64,000 nucleotides of DNA, taken from NCBI GenBank assembly GCA_004297725.1, contig SCUS01000113.1:1-64000 (forward strand). The letters are read 5' to 3'. The DNA comes from Myxococcaceae bacterium. GTDB lineage: Bacteria; Myxococcota_A; Polyangia; Polyangiales; Ga0077539. A program made the translations under genes and the position numbers. Shown here piece by piece: positions 27,807 to 38,168 of the stretch; the stretch's first letter is position 1; every line of letters starts with the position of its first letter. Below the pieces are notes generated by a model that was not told where the DNA came from, did not search any database, and was given only the letters and a program-made list of their open reading frames with translations.

Positions 27807-28607
27807 ATGAACGTCACCGCGCCTCGTGAGTCCGCTCCCCCCGCGCCGGCCGCCCTCGCTCGCCTCAAGGCTCACGCAGCCTCGCGCTCGCGATTCGAAG
27901 GGCTGCTCCGCCGCAGTCGGGTGCTCTCCTCGCTCGGCAACGACACCGTGTGCGAGGCCGCGCGCGTGGCGGTCGTGCGACAGGCCTCTCGGGGCGAGTG
28001 CATCTGGCGCTTCGGCGACTCCGCGGCCCACTTCCAGGTCGTGGTCTCCGGCGTGGTGAAGCTCGTCGCGCCGGGCCCCGGGCTGCGCCCGACCATCATC
28101 GACGTCTTCGGCCCGGGCGAGGCCCTCGGGTACTGGGTCGCCCTCGACGGCGGCCCCTACATCGGCGACGCGATGCCGGTGACCGAGCGGGTGGAGACGC
28201 TGCTCATCCCCGGCTCGGTGCTCCGCGAGGCGGCGTGCTCGCGCCCCGAGGCGGCCGGGGCGCTGACGCAAGCGATGCTCGGGCACGCGCAGGCCTTGCG
28301 CTCGAAGATCGCGGTGATGTGTGCGGGCTCGGTGCAGCAGCGCCTCGCCATGCTGATGCTCGACCTCAACACCCGCTTCGGCGACGAGCTCGAAGACGGC
28401 AGCCTGATCGTGCAGGTGCCGCTCTCCCGGCAAGACCTCGCCATGTGGGTGGGGGCGACCATCGAGACGGTGATCCGGGCGATGTCGCGCTGGCAGAAAG
28501 ACGGTGTGCTCGAGACGCACCCCTGGGGCTTCGTGCTCCGCGACGTGGCGCTCCTCTCCTCGCTGCTCGAGAACGACTGCCAGCCGCGCTCATGGCATGC
28601 CGCGTGA
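27807..28607 (+). CDS. Crp/Fnr-family transcriptional regulator
   Basis: Predicted 266-aa regulator. The cyclic-nucleotide-binding-like domain is visible in GECIWRFGDSAAHFQVVVSG and IIDVFGPGEALGYW, then a dimerisation helix (AGSVQQRLAMLMLDLNTRFG) and a Crp-type winged helix-turn-helix (SRQDLAMWVGATIETVIRAM). There is no N-terminal Fnr cysteine cluster, so it is more like the NO-sensing DNR/NnrR group, and its place between nirK and nnrS suggests control of both (inference). It starts 65 bp after the previous gene, where a TCGCCGGCGA palindrome (27767-27776) occurs. Confidence 0.88.
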   Translation: MNVTAPRESAPPAPAALARLKAHAASRSRFEGLLRRSRVLSSLGNDTVCEAARVAVVRQASRGECIWRFGDSAAHFQVVVSGVVKLVAPGPGLRPTIIDVFGPGEALGYWVALDGGPYIGDAMPVTERVETLLIPGSVLREAACSRPEAAGALTQAMLGHAQALRSKIAVMCAGSVQQRLAMLMLDLNTRFGDELEDGSLIVQVPLSRQDLAMWVGATIETVIRAMSRWQKDGVLETHPWGFVLRDVALLSSLLENDCQPRSWHAA

Positions 28608-28624
28608 GTACCTCGGACGTGACC

Positions 28625-29761
28625 ATGCGACCTACGAACTCCGAGACCCTGACCCGACCGCGGGGTGTTCCCGCGACCCTCGACTTCGATGACCATCCGC
28701 TGCTGGCGATCTGGGAGGTGACGCAGGCCTGCGACCTCGTGTGCCAGCACTGCCGCGCCTGCGCCACGCCCTCTCGCTCCGCCGACGAGCTCGACACCGA
28801 GGAGGGCTTCCGGCTGCTGGCTTCCATCAAGGCCATGGGCACGCCCGTGGTCGTGCTCACCGGCGGCGACCCCGCCAAGCGATCCGACCTGCCCGCGCTC
28901 GTGGCCCACGGCACCGCGCTCGGTCTCGTCATGACCGTCACCCCCTCGGGCACCCCCGTGATGACCGACGCGCTGGTGGCCGAGCTCGCGAAGGCCGGCG
29001 TCGCCCGCCTCGCGATCTCCATCGACGGCCCCGACGCCGCGAGCCACGACGCCTTCCGCGGCGTCGAGGGCAGCTTCGCCGAGAGCCTGCGCATCCTCCG
29101 CGCCGCCCGGGCCTGCGGGGTCGAGGTGCAGATCAACACCTCCGTGGGTCCCCACAACGCCAGGGCGCTGCGCCCGATGGCCGACCTCGCGGCCGAGCTC
29201 GGGGTCTCCCTCTGGGCGGTCTTCGTGGTGGTGCCCACCGGGCGTGCCGGGGCGTCGCTGCTGCTGCGGGCCCACGGGGTCGAGCGCCTGCTCGAAGAGC
29301 TCGCCGACATCGCGGCCACGGCCCCCTTCGACGTGAAGACCACCGCCGCGCCGCACTTCCGCCGGGTGATGCTCCAGCGCAAGCAGGGGGGCGGCGCCCG
29401 AGGGGTGCTGCGCGACGTCGACGAGCACGGGGTGGTGACCGGGCGTCGGGGCATCACCGACGGGGTGGGCTTCGCGTTCGTCTCCCACACCGGAGAGATC
29501 TTCCCCAGCGGCTTCCTCCCCATGAGCGCGGGCAACGTGCGCCGCGACGAGCTGGCGACGGTCTACCGCACGCACCCGCTCTTCACCCGCCTGCGGGACG
29601 CCGACGCCCTCGGCGGCAAGTGCGGCGCATGCGCCTTCCGTCGCGTCTGCGGCGGCTCGCGCGCCAGGGCCTGGGCGATGAGCGGCGACCCGATGGCCGA
29701 AGACCCGCTCTGCGCGTACGTCCCCCCGAACTACGTCGCGCCCGAGAGGACGGCCTCGTGA
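28625..29761 (+). CDS. Radical SAM/SPASM protein (TIGR04053-like; AhbD/NirJ relative)
   Basis: A 378-aa radical SAM enzyme with Cys36-x3-Cys40-x2-Cys43 (TQACDLVCQHCRAC), followed by VVLTGGDPAKRSDL, ISIDGPDAASHDAFRG, INTSVGPHN, and PFDVKTTAAPHFRRVMLQRK. The C-terminus has a SPASM cluster (GKCGACAFRRVCGGSRARA). This pattern is that of the TIGR04053 group, related to the haem-synthesis enzymes AhbD and NirJ; the precise reaction is not established. I chose ATG 28625; ATG 28592 or GTG 28604 would overlap the regulator gene. Its stop overlaps the haem-oxidase gene start. Confidence 0.85.
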   Translation: MRPTNSETLTRPRGVPATLDFDDHPLLAIWEVTQACDLVCQHCRACATPSRSADELDTEEGFRLLASIKAMGTPVVVLTGGDPAKRSDLPALVAHGTALGLVMTVTPSGTPVMTDALVAELAKAGVARLAISIDGPDAASHDAFRGVEGSFAESLRILRAARACGVEVQINTSVGPHNARALRPMADLAAELGVSLWAVFVVVPTGRAGASLLLRAHGVERLLEELADIAATAPFDVKTTAAPHFRRVMLQRKQGGGARGVLRDVDEHGVVTGRRGITDGVGFAFVSHTGEIFPSGFLPMSAGNVRRDELATVYRTHPLFTRLRDADALGGKCGACAFRRVCGGSRARAWAMSGDPMAEDPLCAYVPPNYVAPERTAS

Positions 29762-31143
29762 TGGGCCCCCGCGTGCTGGTGCTCGGCGGCGGCCTCGCGG
29801 GCTTGTCGACCGCCCACGCGCTCCTGGCGCAGCGGCCCGACGCCGACGTGCTGGTGCTCGAGGCGCGCCCCGGGGTCGGAGGCAACGTCCGCACGCTGCA
29901 CCGCGAGGGTTGCACGGTGGAGATGGGGCCCGACGCGTTCATGACCATGCCCGGCCACGCCGAGGCGCTGTGCGAGGCGCTGGGGCTCGGCGACACGTTG
30001 CTCTCGCCCGACGCGGCCTCCTCCCGGGTGATGGTCGCGCACCGGGGCGAGCTGCTGCCGCTGCCCGAGGGCATGGCGATGGGCGTGCCCCGCAACATGA
30101 TGCAGCTCGCCGGCACGCGGCTGCTCTCCCCGCTCGGCAAGGCCCGCGCGGCGATGGACCTGGTGTTGCCCGCGCGCCACGAGCCCGACGAGAGCGTCGG
30201 TCACCTGGTGGGTCGCCGCTTCGGCCGCGAGGTCAAGGAGCGCATGGTCGAGCCCATCGTGAGCGGCATCTACGGCGCCGACGTCGACGAGCTCGACGCG
30301 GCGGTGGTGATGCCCATGTTCGCCAACGTCCGAGGCAGCCTCATCCGCGCGCTCACCCGCGCCCCGCGGCCCGCCGGAGGGCCCGGGATGCGAGCCCCCT
30401 CCAACGGCCTCGACAGCGTGGTCAACGCCCTCGCGGCCTCGGTGGGCGCCGACCGCATCCTCTCGGGGGTCATCGCGCGCTCGCTCACCCGGCGGGGTGA
30501 GGGATGGAGCGTCTCCCTCGACGACGGGGCGCGGCTCCACGCCGACGAGGTGGTGCTCGCGGTGCCTCCGGGCGCCGCCGCCGAGCTGCTCGCCGCCGAG
30601 GTCCCGGAGCTCTCCGACCTGCTCCGCGGCTTCCGGCTGCGCTCGGCGCTCACGGCGGTGCTGGCCTTCGAGCGCAGCGAGTTCACGTCCCCGCTGGCGA
30701 GCGGCGCGCTCATCCCTCGCAACGCCCCGGCTCCGCTCGACGTCCTCGGCGCCCTGACCTTCGTCGACCGCAAGTGGCCCTCGCGGGTCGCCGGGCACCT
30801 CTCCGTGGTGCGAGCGACCTTCCGCCCCTCGGCCGCCGCGGAGTTCATTCCCCGCAGCGACGACGCCATCATCGCCCTCGCGCTCGAGGCGCTGCGGATG
30901 ATGCTCCCGCTGCCGGAGCCCCGTTGGCACGCGGTGGAGCGCTTCGAGACCGGCACCCCCAGCCCGGTGGTGGGCCACATGCGTCGCGCCGCCGAGGCCC
31001 GCGAGCGCGCCCTCTCGCTCGGCGGCATCTCCCTCGTCGGGGCCGCGGTCGACGGGCCGGGCATCGCAGGCTGCGTACGCGGCGCCAACCTGGCCGCCGG
31101 GCAGATCGCCGGGCGCTTCTCCTCCGCCAGCCGGGTCGCATGA
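29761..31143 (+). CDS. hemG: Protoporphyrinogen/coproporphyrinogen oxidase (HemY/HemG type)
   Basis: Predicted 460-aa FAD enzyme of the oxygen-dependent protoporphyrinogen oxidase family. The dinucleotide motif is LGGGLAGLSTA, followed by VLEARPGVGGNVRT and GPDAFMT; later ERMVEPIVSGIYGADVDELD and the C-terminal GAAVDGPGIAGCVRGA are family signatures. It oxidises protoporphyrinogen IX or coproporphyrinogen III in haem synthesis. A GTG at 29758 is an equally possible start and would give the usual 4-bp overlap. Stop and nnrS start overlap by 4 bp. Confidence 0.88.
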   Translation: MGPRVLVLGGGLAGLSTAHALLAQRPDADVLVLEARPGVGGNVRTLHREGCTVEMGPDAFMTMPGHAEALCEALGLGDTLLSPDAASSRVMVAHRGELLPLPEGMAMGVPRNMMQLAGTRLLSPLGKARAAMDLVLPARHEPDESVGHLVGRRFGREVKERMVEPIVSGIYGADVDELDAAVVMPMFANVRGSLIRALTRAPRPAGGPGMRAPSNGLDSVVNALAASVGADRILSGVIARSLTRRGEGWSVSLDDGARLHADEVVLAVPPGAAAELLAAEVPELSDLLRGFRLRSALTAVLAFERSEFTSPLASGALIPRNAPAPLDVLGALTFVDRKWPSRVAGHLSVVRATFRPSAAAEFIPRSDDAIIALALEALRMMLPLPEPRWHAVERFETGTPSPVVGHMRRAAEARERALSLGGISLVGAAVDGPGIAGCVRGANLAAGQIAGRFSSASRVA

Positions 31144-32339
31144 CGCGAGTCTCCATGCCCCTCGCGGGATCGCTCCCGACGAGCCCAGAGCACTCCGGCT
31201 TCGCCCTCGGCCGCAAGGGCTTCCGCCCCTTCTTCCTCCTCAGCTCCGCCTTCGCGGCCACCGTCGTGCCGCTCTGGATGCTGGCGCTCCTCGGAGCCTT
31301 CAGCCCCGGGGCCTACCTCGACCCCATCGCCTGGCACGCCCACGAGATGGTCTTCGGCTTCTCGGTGGCCGTCATCGCGGGCTTCCTCCTCACTGCCGTC
31401 GGCAACTGGACCCAGCGCGAGACCCTGGTGGGCTGGCCCCTGATGGGACTCGGCGGCGTGTGGCTCCTCGGGCGCGTGGGCTTCCTCGCCTCCGACCATC
31501 TCCCCCGCTGGGCGCCCGCGGTGCTCGACCTGGCCTTCCTCCCGGCCCTCGGGGTGGTGCTGGCGAGGCCGCTCATCGCGACCCGCAATCGTCGCAACTT
31601 CGTGATGCTCGCGGTGCTCGCGGCGCTCTGGCTCGCCAACCTGTCGATCCACCTCGACGCGCTCGGCGAGGCGCCCGGCTGGCGACGCCGCGGGGTGCTC
31701 TCGGCGGTCGACGTGGTGGTGCTGCTCATCGTGATCGTCGCGGGCCGCGTGGTGCCGATGTTCACCAAGAACGGCACCGGCGTTCAGACCGTCCACGGCT
31801 CTCCCCGGCTCGACGCCGTGGCGGCCGCGTCGACGGCGCTGCTCGCCGTGCTCATGGCGGCCCTGCCGTCGAGCCCGGTGACCCGGGTCGTCGCGGGCGT
31901 GGCGGCCGTCGCGACCGCCGCTCGCGCGGTCCCCTGGATGACAGCGAAGGTGCTGCGCGTCCCGCTGCTCTGGGTGCTCCACATCGGCTACGCGTGGATC
32001 CCCATCGGCTTCGCGCTCCGGGCCTTCGGCGCTCCCGAGGCCCTCGCGACGCACGCGCTCACCATCGGCGCCATCGGGGGAGTGACCCTCGGGATGATGG
32101 CCCGCGTCGGCCTCGGCCACTCGGGCCGCCCCCTGCAGGTGCGCTGGCCGATGGTGCTGTCCTTCGCGCTCCTCGCGCTCGCCGCGCTGGTGCGGGTGGC
32201 GGGGGGCCTGCTCTTCGCGAGCTCCTACCGCGCCACCCTCTTCGCCGCGGGCACCCTCTGGAGCGTCGCCTTCGCGATCCTGCTGGTGGTGTACGCGCCG
32301 ATCCTCGCGACGCCTCGCGCCGACGGCAAGCCCGGCTGA
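31140..32339 (+). CDS. nnrS: NnrS-family NO-response membrane protein
   Basis: Predicted 399-aa multi-spanning membrane protein. The N-terminal RPFFLLSSAFAA, WHAHEMVFGFSVAVIAGFLL and later GRVVPMFTKNGTG segments are diagnostic of NnrS, a haem- and copper-containing protein that protects cells against NO and is regulated with nitrite/NO metabolism. About twelve hydrophobic segments are visible. It closes the nirK-nnrS region. The gene ends directly in an inverted repeat array. No NO reductase gene follows. Confidence 0.92.
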   Translation: MTRVSMPLAGSLPTSPEHSGFALGRKGFRPFFLLSSAFAATVVPLWMLALLGAFSPGAYLDPIAWHAHEMVFGFSVAVIAGFLLTAVGNWTQRETLVGWPLMGLGGVWLLGRVGFLASDHLPRWAPAVLDLAFLPALGVVLARPLIATRNRRNFVMLAVLAALWLANLSIHLDALGEAPGWRRRGVLSAVDVVVLLIVIVAGRVVPMFTKNGTGVQTVHGSPRLDAVAAASTALLAVLMAALPSSPVTRVVAGVAAVATAARAVPWMTAKVLRVPLLWVLHIGYAWIPIGFALRAFGAPEALATHALTIGAIGGVTLGMMARVGLGHSGRPLQVRWPMVLSFALLALAALVRVAGGLLFASSYRATLFAAGTLWSVAFAILLVVYAPILATPRADGKPG

Positions 32340-32348
32340 GGCTCCTGG

Positions 32349-32485
32349 AGTCCCCGGTACGACCGCGAGGCCGTCAGCGAGGAGTCCCCGGTACAACCGC
32401 GAGGCCGCCAGCGAGGAGTCCTCGCTGACGGCCTCGCGGTCGTACCGGGGACTCCTCGCCGACGGCCTCGCGGTCGTACTCCGAA
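32349..32485. repeat. Inverted array of the 34/35-bp repeat
   Basis: Two 34-bp units (starting 32349 and 32383) face two units in the opposite orientation, around the perfect 15-base palindrome GCGAGGAGTCCTCGC at 32411-32425. The units are the same family as the array at 44-211, and the right end, CGGTCGTACTCCGAA (32471-32485), matches the end of that array in 14 of 15 bases. It fills the gap between convergent genes and could fold into a long hairpin, acting as a bidirectional terminator (inference). Confidence 0.88.
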
Positions 32486-32496
32486 TCCCAGAAGCC

Positions 32497-34389
32497 TCAG
32501 CCCTTCGGCGCGAGGCTCAGCTCGATGCGGCCGAGCGAGGGGTCCGTCTTCACCACCGTCACCCGCACCGCGTCGCCCACCGCGTAGCGCTTCGTGGGAG
32601 AGCGCGCCGCGCCTCCCGAGGGCTCCACGGTGTACGGCCCGTCGGGCAGCGCCTCGAAGGGCAGCGTGCCCTCCACCAGGGTCGTGTCGATCTGCGCGAC
32701 CACGCCAAAGGGCCGCACCTTCACCACGCGCGCGCTGAAGTGCTCGCCGATGTGCCGGGTCATGTAGCCCGCGACGAGCATCCGGTGCCGGTCGGTCTCC
32801 GCCCTCGCCGCGAGGCGGGCGCGCAGGTTGATGTGCCGCGCCAGCGACTCAAGCGCCGGGTCGCGCATCGACCAGGTGCGCGTGCCGTGGAGGTAGGCCT
32901 TCACCAGCCGGTGCACCGCGAGGTCGGCGTAGCGGCGGATGGGCGAGGTGAAGTGCAGGTAGAGCGGCGCACCGAGGCCGAAGTGCGTCGAAGGAAACAC
33001 CGTGTACCTCGCCGGACCGAGCGAGCGCAGCAGCACGCCGCGGATGGCGGGCTCGCTCGGCGAGGTGGCGATCTGGTGGTCGAAGGCCGCGAGCGAGAGC
33101 GGCGAGAGCGTCGTGCCGAAGCCCGAGGCGTACCCGAAGCGCTCCGCCACGGCGCTCAGCTCCCGCACCGCGTCAGGCCCAGGAACATCGTGCACCCGGT
33201 ACACGCCCGGGACGCCGCGCTCCACGAGCCAGCGCGCCACGGCCTCGTTCGCCGCCACCATGCAGCGCTCGATGAGCACGTGCGCCGACGTGGGCTGGTG
33301 GGCCTCGATGCCCGTCGCGAGCCCGGTCACCGCGTCGAGCACCACGAAGGTCTCGTCGCGCGCCACCTCCACGCCGCCGCGGCGGGTGCGGGCCATGTGC
33401 AGCCGCGCGGAGACCGTGCGCCACCACGGCGCGGCCTCGAAGACCGGCTCGATGCCGGGGGAGACGTCCCCGTGGTCGAGGAAGTCCGCCACCTCGTCGT
33501 AGGTGAGCCGCGACCACGAGCGGATCAGGCTCTCGTACACGTCCACCGCGACGACGGTGCCCTCCGGGTCGATGCGCAGCTCGGCGGTGAGGCACATCCG
33601 GTCGACGCCGGGGAGCAGCGAGATCCACTCCGACGACAGCCCATCGGGCAGCATCGGGATCACCCTCCCGGCGAGGTACACGCTCGTCGCCCGCGCCCGC
33701 GCGTCCTGGTCGAGGGCGCCTCCCTCGGGGACGAACGCGCTCACGTCGGCGATGGAGACCAGCAGCCGGACGGCGCCGTCCTCGTCCGCGGGAAGCACGC
33801 TGATGGCGTCGTCGATGTCGCGCGTCGAGGCCGCGTCGATGGTCACCGTCGGCACCTCCCTCAGGTCGCGCCTCCCGTTGACCGTGTGGGGGATCTTCCT
33901 CGCCCGCTCGGCCTCCGCCTGCGCCGCCGGCGGAACCACCGTGGCGATGCCATGCCGCGCGATCACCTGGGCGAGCGTCTGCGCGTCGGGCGTGTCGAGC
34001 ACCTCGACCAGCACGACCTTCGTCCCCTCGATGCGCGCCAGCACGTGCGCCCCGGCCGCGGGCGCGGGGCCCTCGTGCACCAGCGCCCAGTCGGTGTTGG
34101 CCACCTCGCGGTCGACCTTCAGGTGGGCCACGCCGCGGTGGATGACCACCGTGCCGAAGAGCTCGGAGCGCGGACGGTCGATGAGCCGGAGGTTGGAGGC
34201 GGTGGTGCGCCCGTCCTCGCCGGCGGTGACCAGGGCCTCGACGACGTCGTCGGCGAGGAAGGCGTTGAGCTCCGGCGGCGTGACGAACGAGCTCCTCGGG
34301 GGGTCGGTGTCCTCCTCGGTGAAGAAGCCGAAGCCGCGGGGGTGGACGCTGACGAGGCCTCGGGCCTGGCGGGTGTTCGGGTCGCTCAT
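32497..34389 (-). CDS. rnr: RNase II/RNase R family exoribonuclease
   Basis: A 630-aa 3'-5' exoribonuclease. An N-terminal OB/cold-shock-like region is followed by the RNB catalytic domain with the acidic cluster Asp191-Ile-Asp193-Asp194 (STRDIDDAIS) and HFTSPIRRYADLAVHR, and a C-terminal S1 RNA-binding domain (ARVVKVRPFGVVAQI...). It is shorter than E. coli RNase R (about 810 aa) and nearer RNase II in length. It overlaps the mpl stop by 4 bp, so the two are co-transcribed. Confidence 0.9.
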   Translation of the reverse strand: MSDPNTRQARGLVSVHPRGFGFFTEEDTDPPRSSFVTPPELNAFLADDVVEALVTAGEDGRTTASNLRLIDRPRSELFGTVVIHRGVAHLKVDREVANTDWALVHEGPAPAAGAHVLARIEGTKVVLVEVLDTPDAQTLAQVIARHGIATVVPPAAQAEAERARKIPHTVNGRRDLREVPTVTIDAASTRDIDDAISVLPADEDGAVRLLVSIADVSAFVPEGGALDQDARARATSVYLAGRVIPMLPDGLSSEWISLLPGVDRMCLTAELRIDPEGTVVAVDVYESLIRSWSRLTYDEVADFLDHGDVSPGIEPVFEAAPWWRTVSARLHMARTRRGGVEVARDETFVVLDAVTGLATGIEAHQPTSAHVLIERCMVAANEAVARWLVERGVPGVYRVHDVPGPDAVRELSAVAERFGYASGFGTTLSPLSLAAFDHQIATSPSEPAIRGVLLRSLGPARYTVFPSTHFGLGAPLYLHFTSPIRRYADLAVHRLVKAYLHGTRTWSMRDPALESLARHINLRARLAARAETDRHRMLVAGYMTRHIGEHFSARVVKVRPFGVVAQIDTTLVEGTLPFEALPDGPYTVEPSGGAARSPTKRYAVGDAVRVTVVKTDPSLGRIELSLAPKG

Positions 34390-35819
34390 CGGGGTGTGCT
34401 TTCGAGTGCGGAGGTCAGCTTGCCGTGGATGCCGCCGAAGGCGCCGTTGGAGAGCACCGCGACGGTGTCCCCGGGCCGGGCCTCCGCGGCGACGCGGGCG
34501 ACGATCTCGTCGACGCTCTGCGGCCCTGCGGCGAAGGTCTCGGCGCGCCCACCGCGGGCGGTGATGTCTCTTACGATGGCGGGTATGTCGAGGCGGTCGT
34601 CGGGGGGGATCTCCATCCGACCGACCGGCGCGATGAGGCTGAGGTCCGCGGCGGCGAAGGCCGCGGGGTACTCGTGCTGGTGGGTGCGCCGGCACGCGGT
34701 GGCGCTGCGCGGCTCGAAGATGGCGATGAGCTTCCCCTCGGGGTGGTGCCGGCGCATCGCCCGGAGGGTCTCGTCGACCGCGGTGGGGTGGTGCGCGAAG
34801 TCGTCGTAGATGCGCACCCCGTTCACGGTGGCGACGAGGTCCTGGCGGCGCTTGACGCCCTTGAAGTCCCGCAGCGCCTTGGCCATCAAGGGGATCGGCA
34901 GGCCCATCCCCTCGGCCAGCAGCGCCATCGCCGCGACCACGTTGCGGAGGTTGTGCTCGCCCATCAGCGGCGAGAAGAACCTCCCAGCCAGCGACCCCCC
35001 GATGAACAGCTCGAAGGGCTGCATCCCCCCGCCGGGCGCGATGGGCGCTGCCATCCAGGTGGGCGTGACCCCCTCCGGCAGCTCGTCTCCGTGCAGGGCG
35101 TAGAGCACCGTGCGCGCGCTGCTGCGCTTCGCGATGGCCACCACCTCCGGGTCCCTCGCGTGGGCGACCAGCACGCCCTCCGGGGCGATGCGCGAGGCGA
35201 AGCCCACGAAGGCGTCCCGGTACGAGTCCGCCGTGGGGTAGATGTCCACGTGGTCGTGCTCGAGGGAGGTGACGATGGCGCCCCACGGGCGGTACGCCCA
35301 GAACTTCGGGGTCTTCTCGAAGAAGGCCGAGTCGTACTCGTCGCCCTCCACCACGAAGGCCGCGCCACGCCCGAGGCGGTAGCTGGCGTCGAAGTTCTTG
35401 GCGAGCCCGCCCACCAGGAAGGACGGGTCGTGCCCGCAGGCCTCGAGCAGCCACGAGACCAGCGCCGTGGTGGTGGTCTTGCCGTGCGTCCCGGCGACCA
35501 CCAGCGAGCGCCGCTGCGCGAGGAAGAGCTCGCCCAGGGCCTTCGGGAAGGAGCGGTAGTTCATGCCGCCGTCGATGGCCGAGCGGGCCTCGGGGTTGTC
35601 CTTGCGGCAGACGTTGCCCACCACCACGAGGTCGGGCCTCGGGTCGAGGTGCGCCGGGTCCCAGCCCGTCATGGTCTCGACGCCGTAGGCCTTCAGCGCG
35701 TCGCCCATCGGGGGATAGAACGCGGTGTCGCTCCCGGTGACCCGATGGCCCGCGGCCTTGAGCAGACCCGCGAAGGCGCCCATCCCCGTGCCCGCCACAC
35801 CGATCAGGTGCACATGCAT
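34386..35819 (-). CDS. mpl: Murein peptide ligase Mpl
   Basis: Predicted 477-aa UDP-N-acetylmuramate:L-alanyl-gamma-D-glutamyl-meso-diaminopimelate ligase, a Mur-ligase paralogue that reattaches recycled murein tripeptide to UDP-MurNAc. Visible are the N-terminal GVAGTGMGAFAGLL loop, the ATP loop GTHGKTTTT (residues 110-118), EGDEYDSAFFEKTPKFWAYR, which is the Mpl-specific version of the central motif, and DDFAHHPTAV. ATG at 35819 begins MHVHLIGV as in orthologues. It is divergent from the OmpA-like gene (84-bp gap). Confidence 0.92.
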   Translation of the reverse strand: MHVHLIGVAGTGMGAFAGLLKAAGHRVTGSDTAFYPPMGDALKAYGVETMTGWDPAHLDPRPDLVVVGNVCRKDNPEARSAIDGGMNYRSFPKALGELFLAQRRSLVVAGTHGKTTTTALVSWLLEACGHDPSFLVGGLAKNFDASYRLGRGAAFVVEGDEYDSAFFEKTPKFWAYRPWGAIVTSLEHDHVDIYPTADSYRDAFVGFASRIAPEGVLVAHARDPEVVAIAKRSSARTVLYALHGDELPEGVTPTWMAAPIAPGGGMQPFELFIGGSLAGRFFSPLMGEHNLRNVVAAMALLAEGMGLPIPLMAKALRDFKGVKRRQDLVATVNGVRIYDDFAHHPTAVDETLRAMRRHHPEGKLIAIFEPRSATACRRTHQHEYPAAFAAADLSLIAPVGRMEIPPDDRLDIPAIVRDITARGGRAETFAAGPQSVDEIVARVAAEARPGDTVAVLSNGAFGGIHGKLTSALESTPR

Positions 35820-35903
35820 GCGCGCCTCTCTCGCACGATCGCCCCGCGTCGTCGAGCGATCTGAACCCCCGAGCGCGATCGTGATAGCGTCCGCGCCCTC
35901 TTC

Positions 35904-38000
<2,097 letters not shown>

Positions 38001-38031
38001 CGTAGAGGGCTGATGCAGGCCCGGAAATGTC

Positions 38032-38049
38032 CCGACCCACCGGGGTCGG
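38032..38049 (+). terminator. Weak hairpin after the OmpA-like gene
   Basis: CCGACCC (38032-38038) pairs with GGGTCGG (38043-38049) around ACCG, 31 bases after the stop at 38000. There is no U tract. Confidence 0.35.
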
Positions 38050-38065
38050 TGGTTGCGCCAAGGTC

Positions 38066-38083
38066 GAGCGTGCCGTAACGCTC
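38066..38083. promoter_or_regulatory. Inverted repeat upstream of kinase 1
   Basis: GAGCGT-GCCGTA-ACGCTC forms a perfect 6-6-6 inverted repeat about 85 bases upstream of the kinase GTG start. Its form suits a dimeric regulator's operator, but no regulator can be named. Confidence 0.35.
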
Positions 38084-38168
38084 TCAAGGGTTGTCGACGC
38101 GGTGTTCCTCCGGCTCAGGCGCCAGAGGGTTCAGGGTGGCGGACAGACCGACGGATGGAGCAGAGAGC

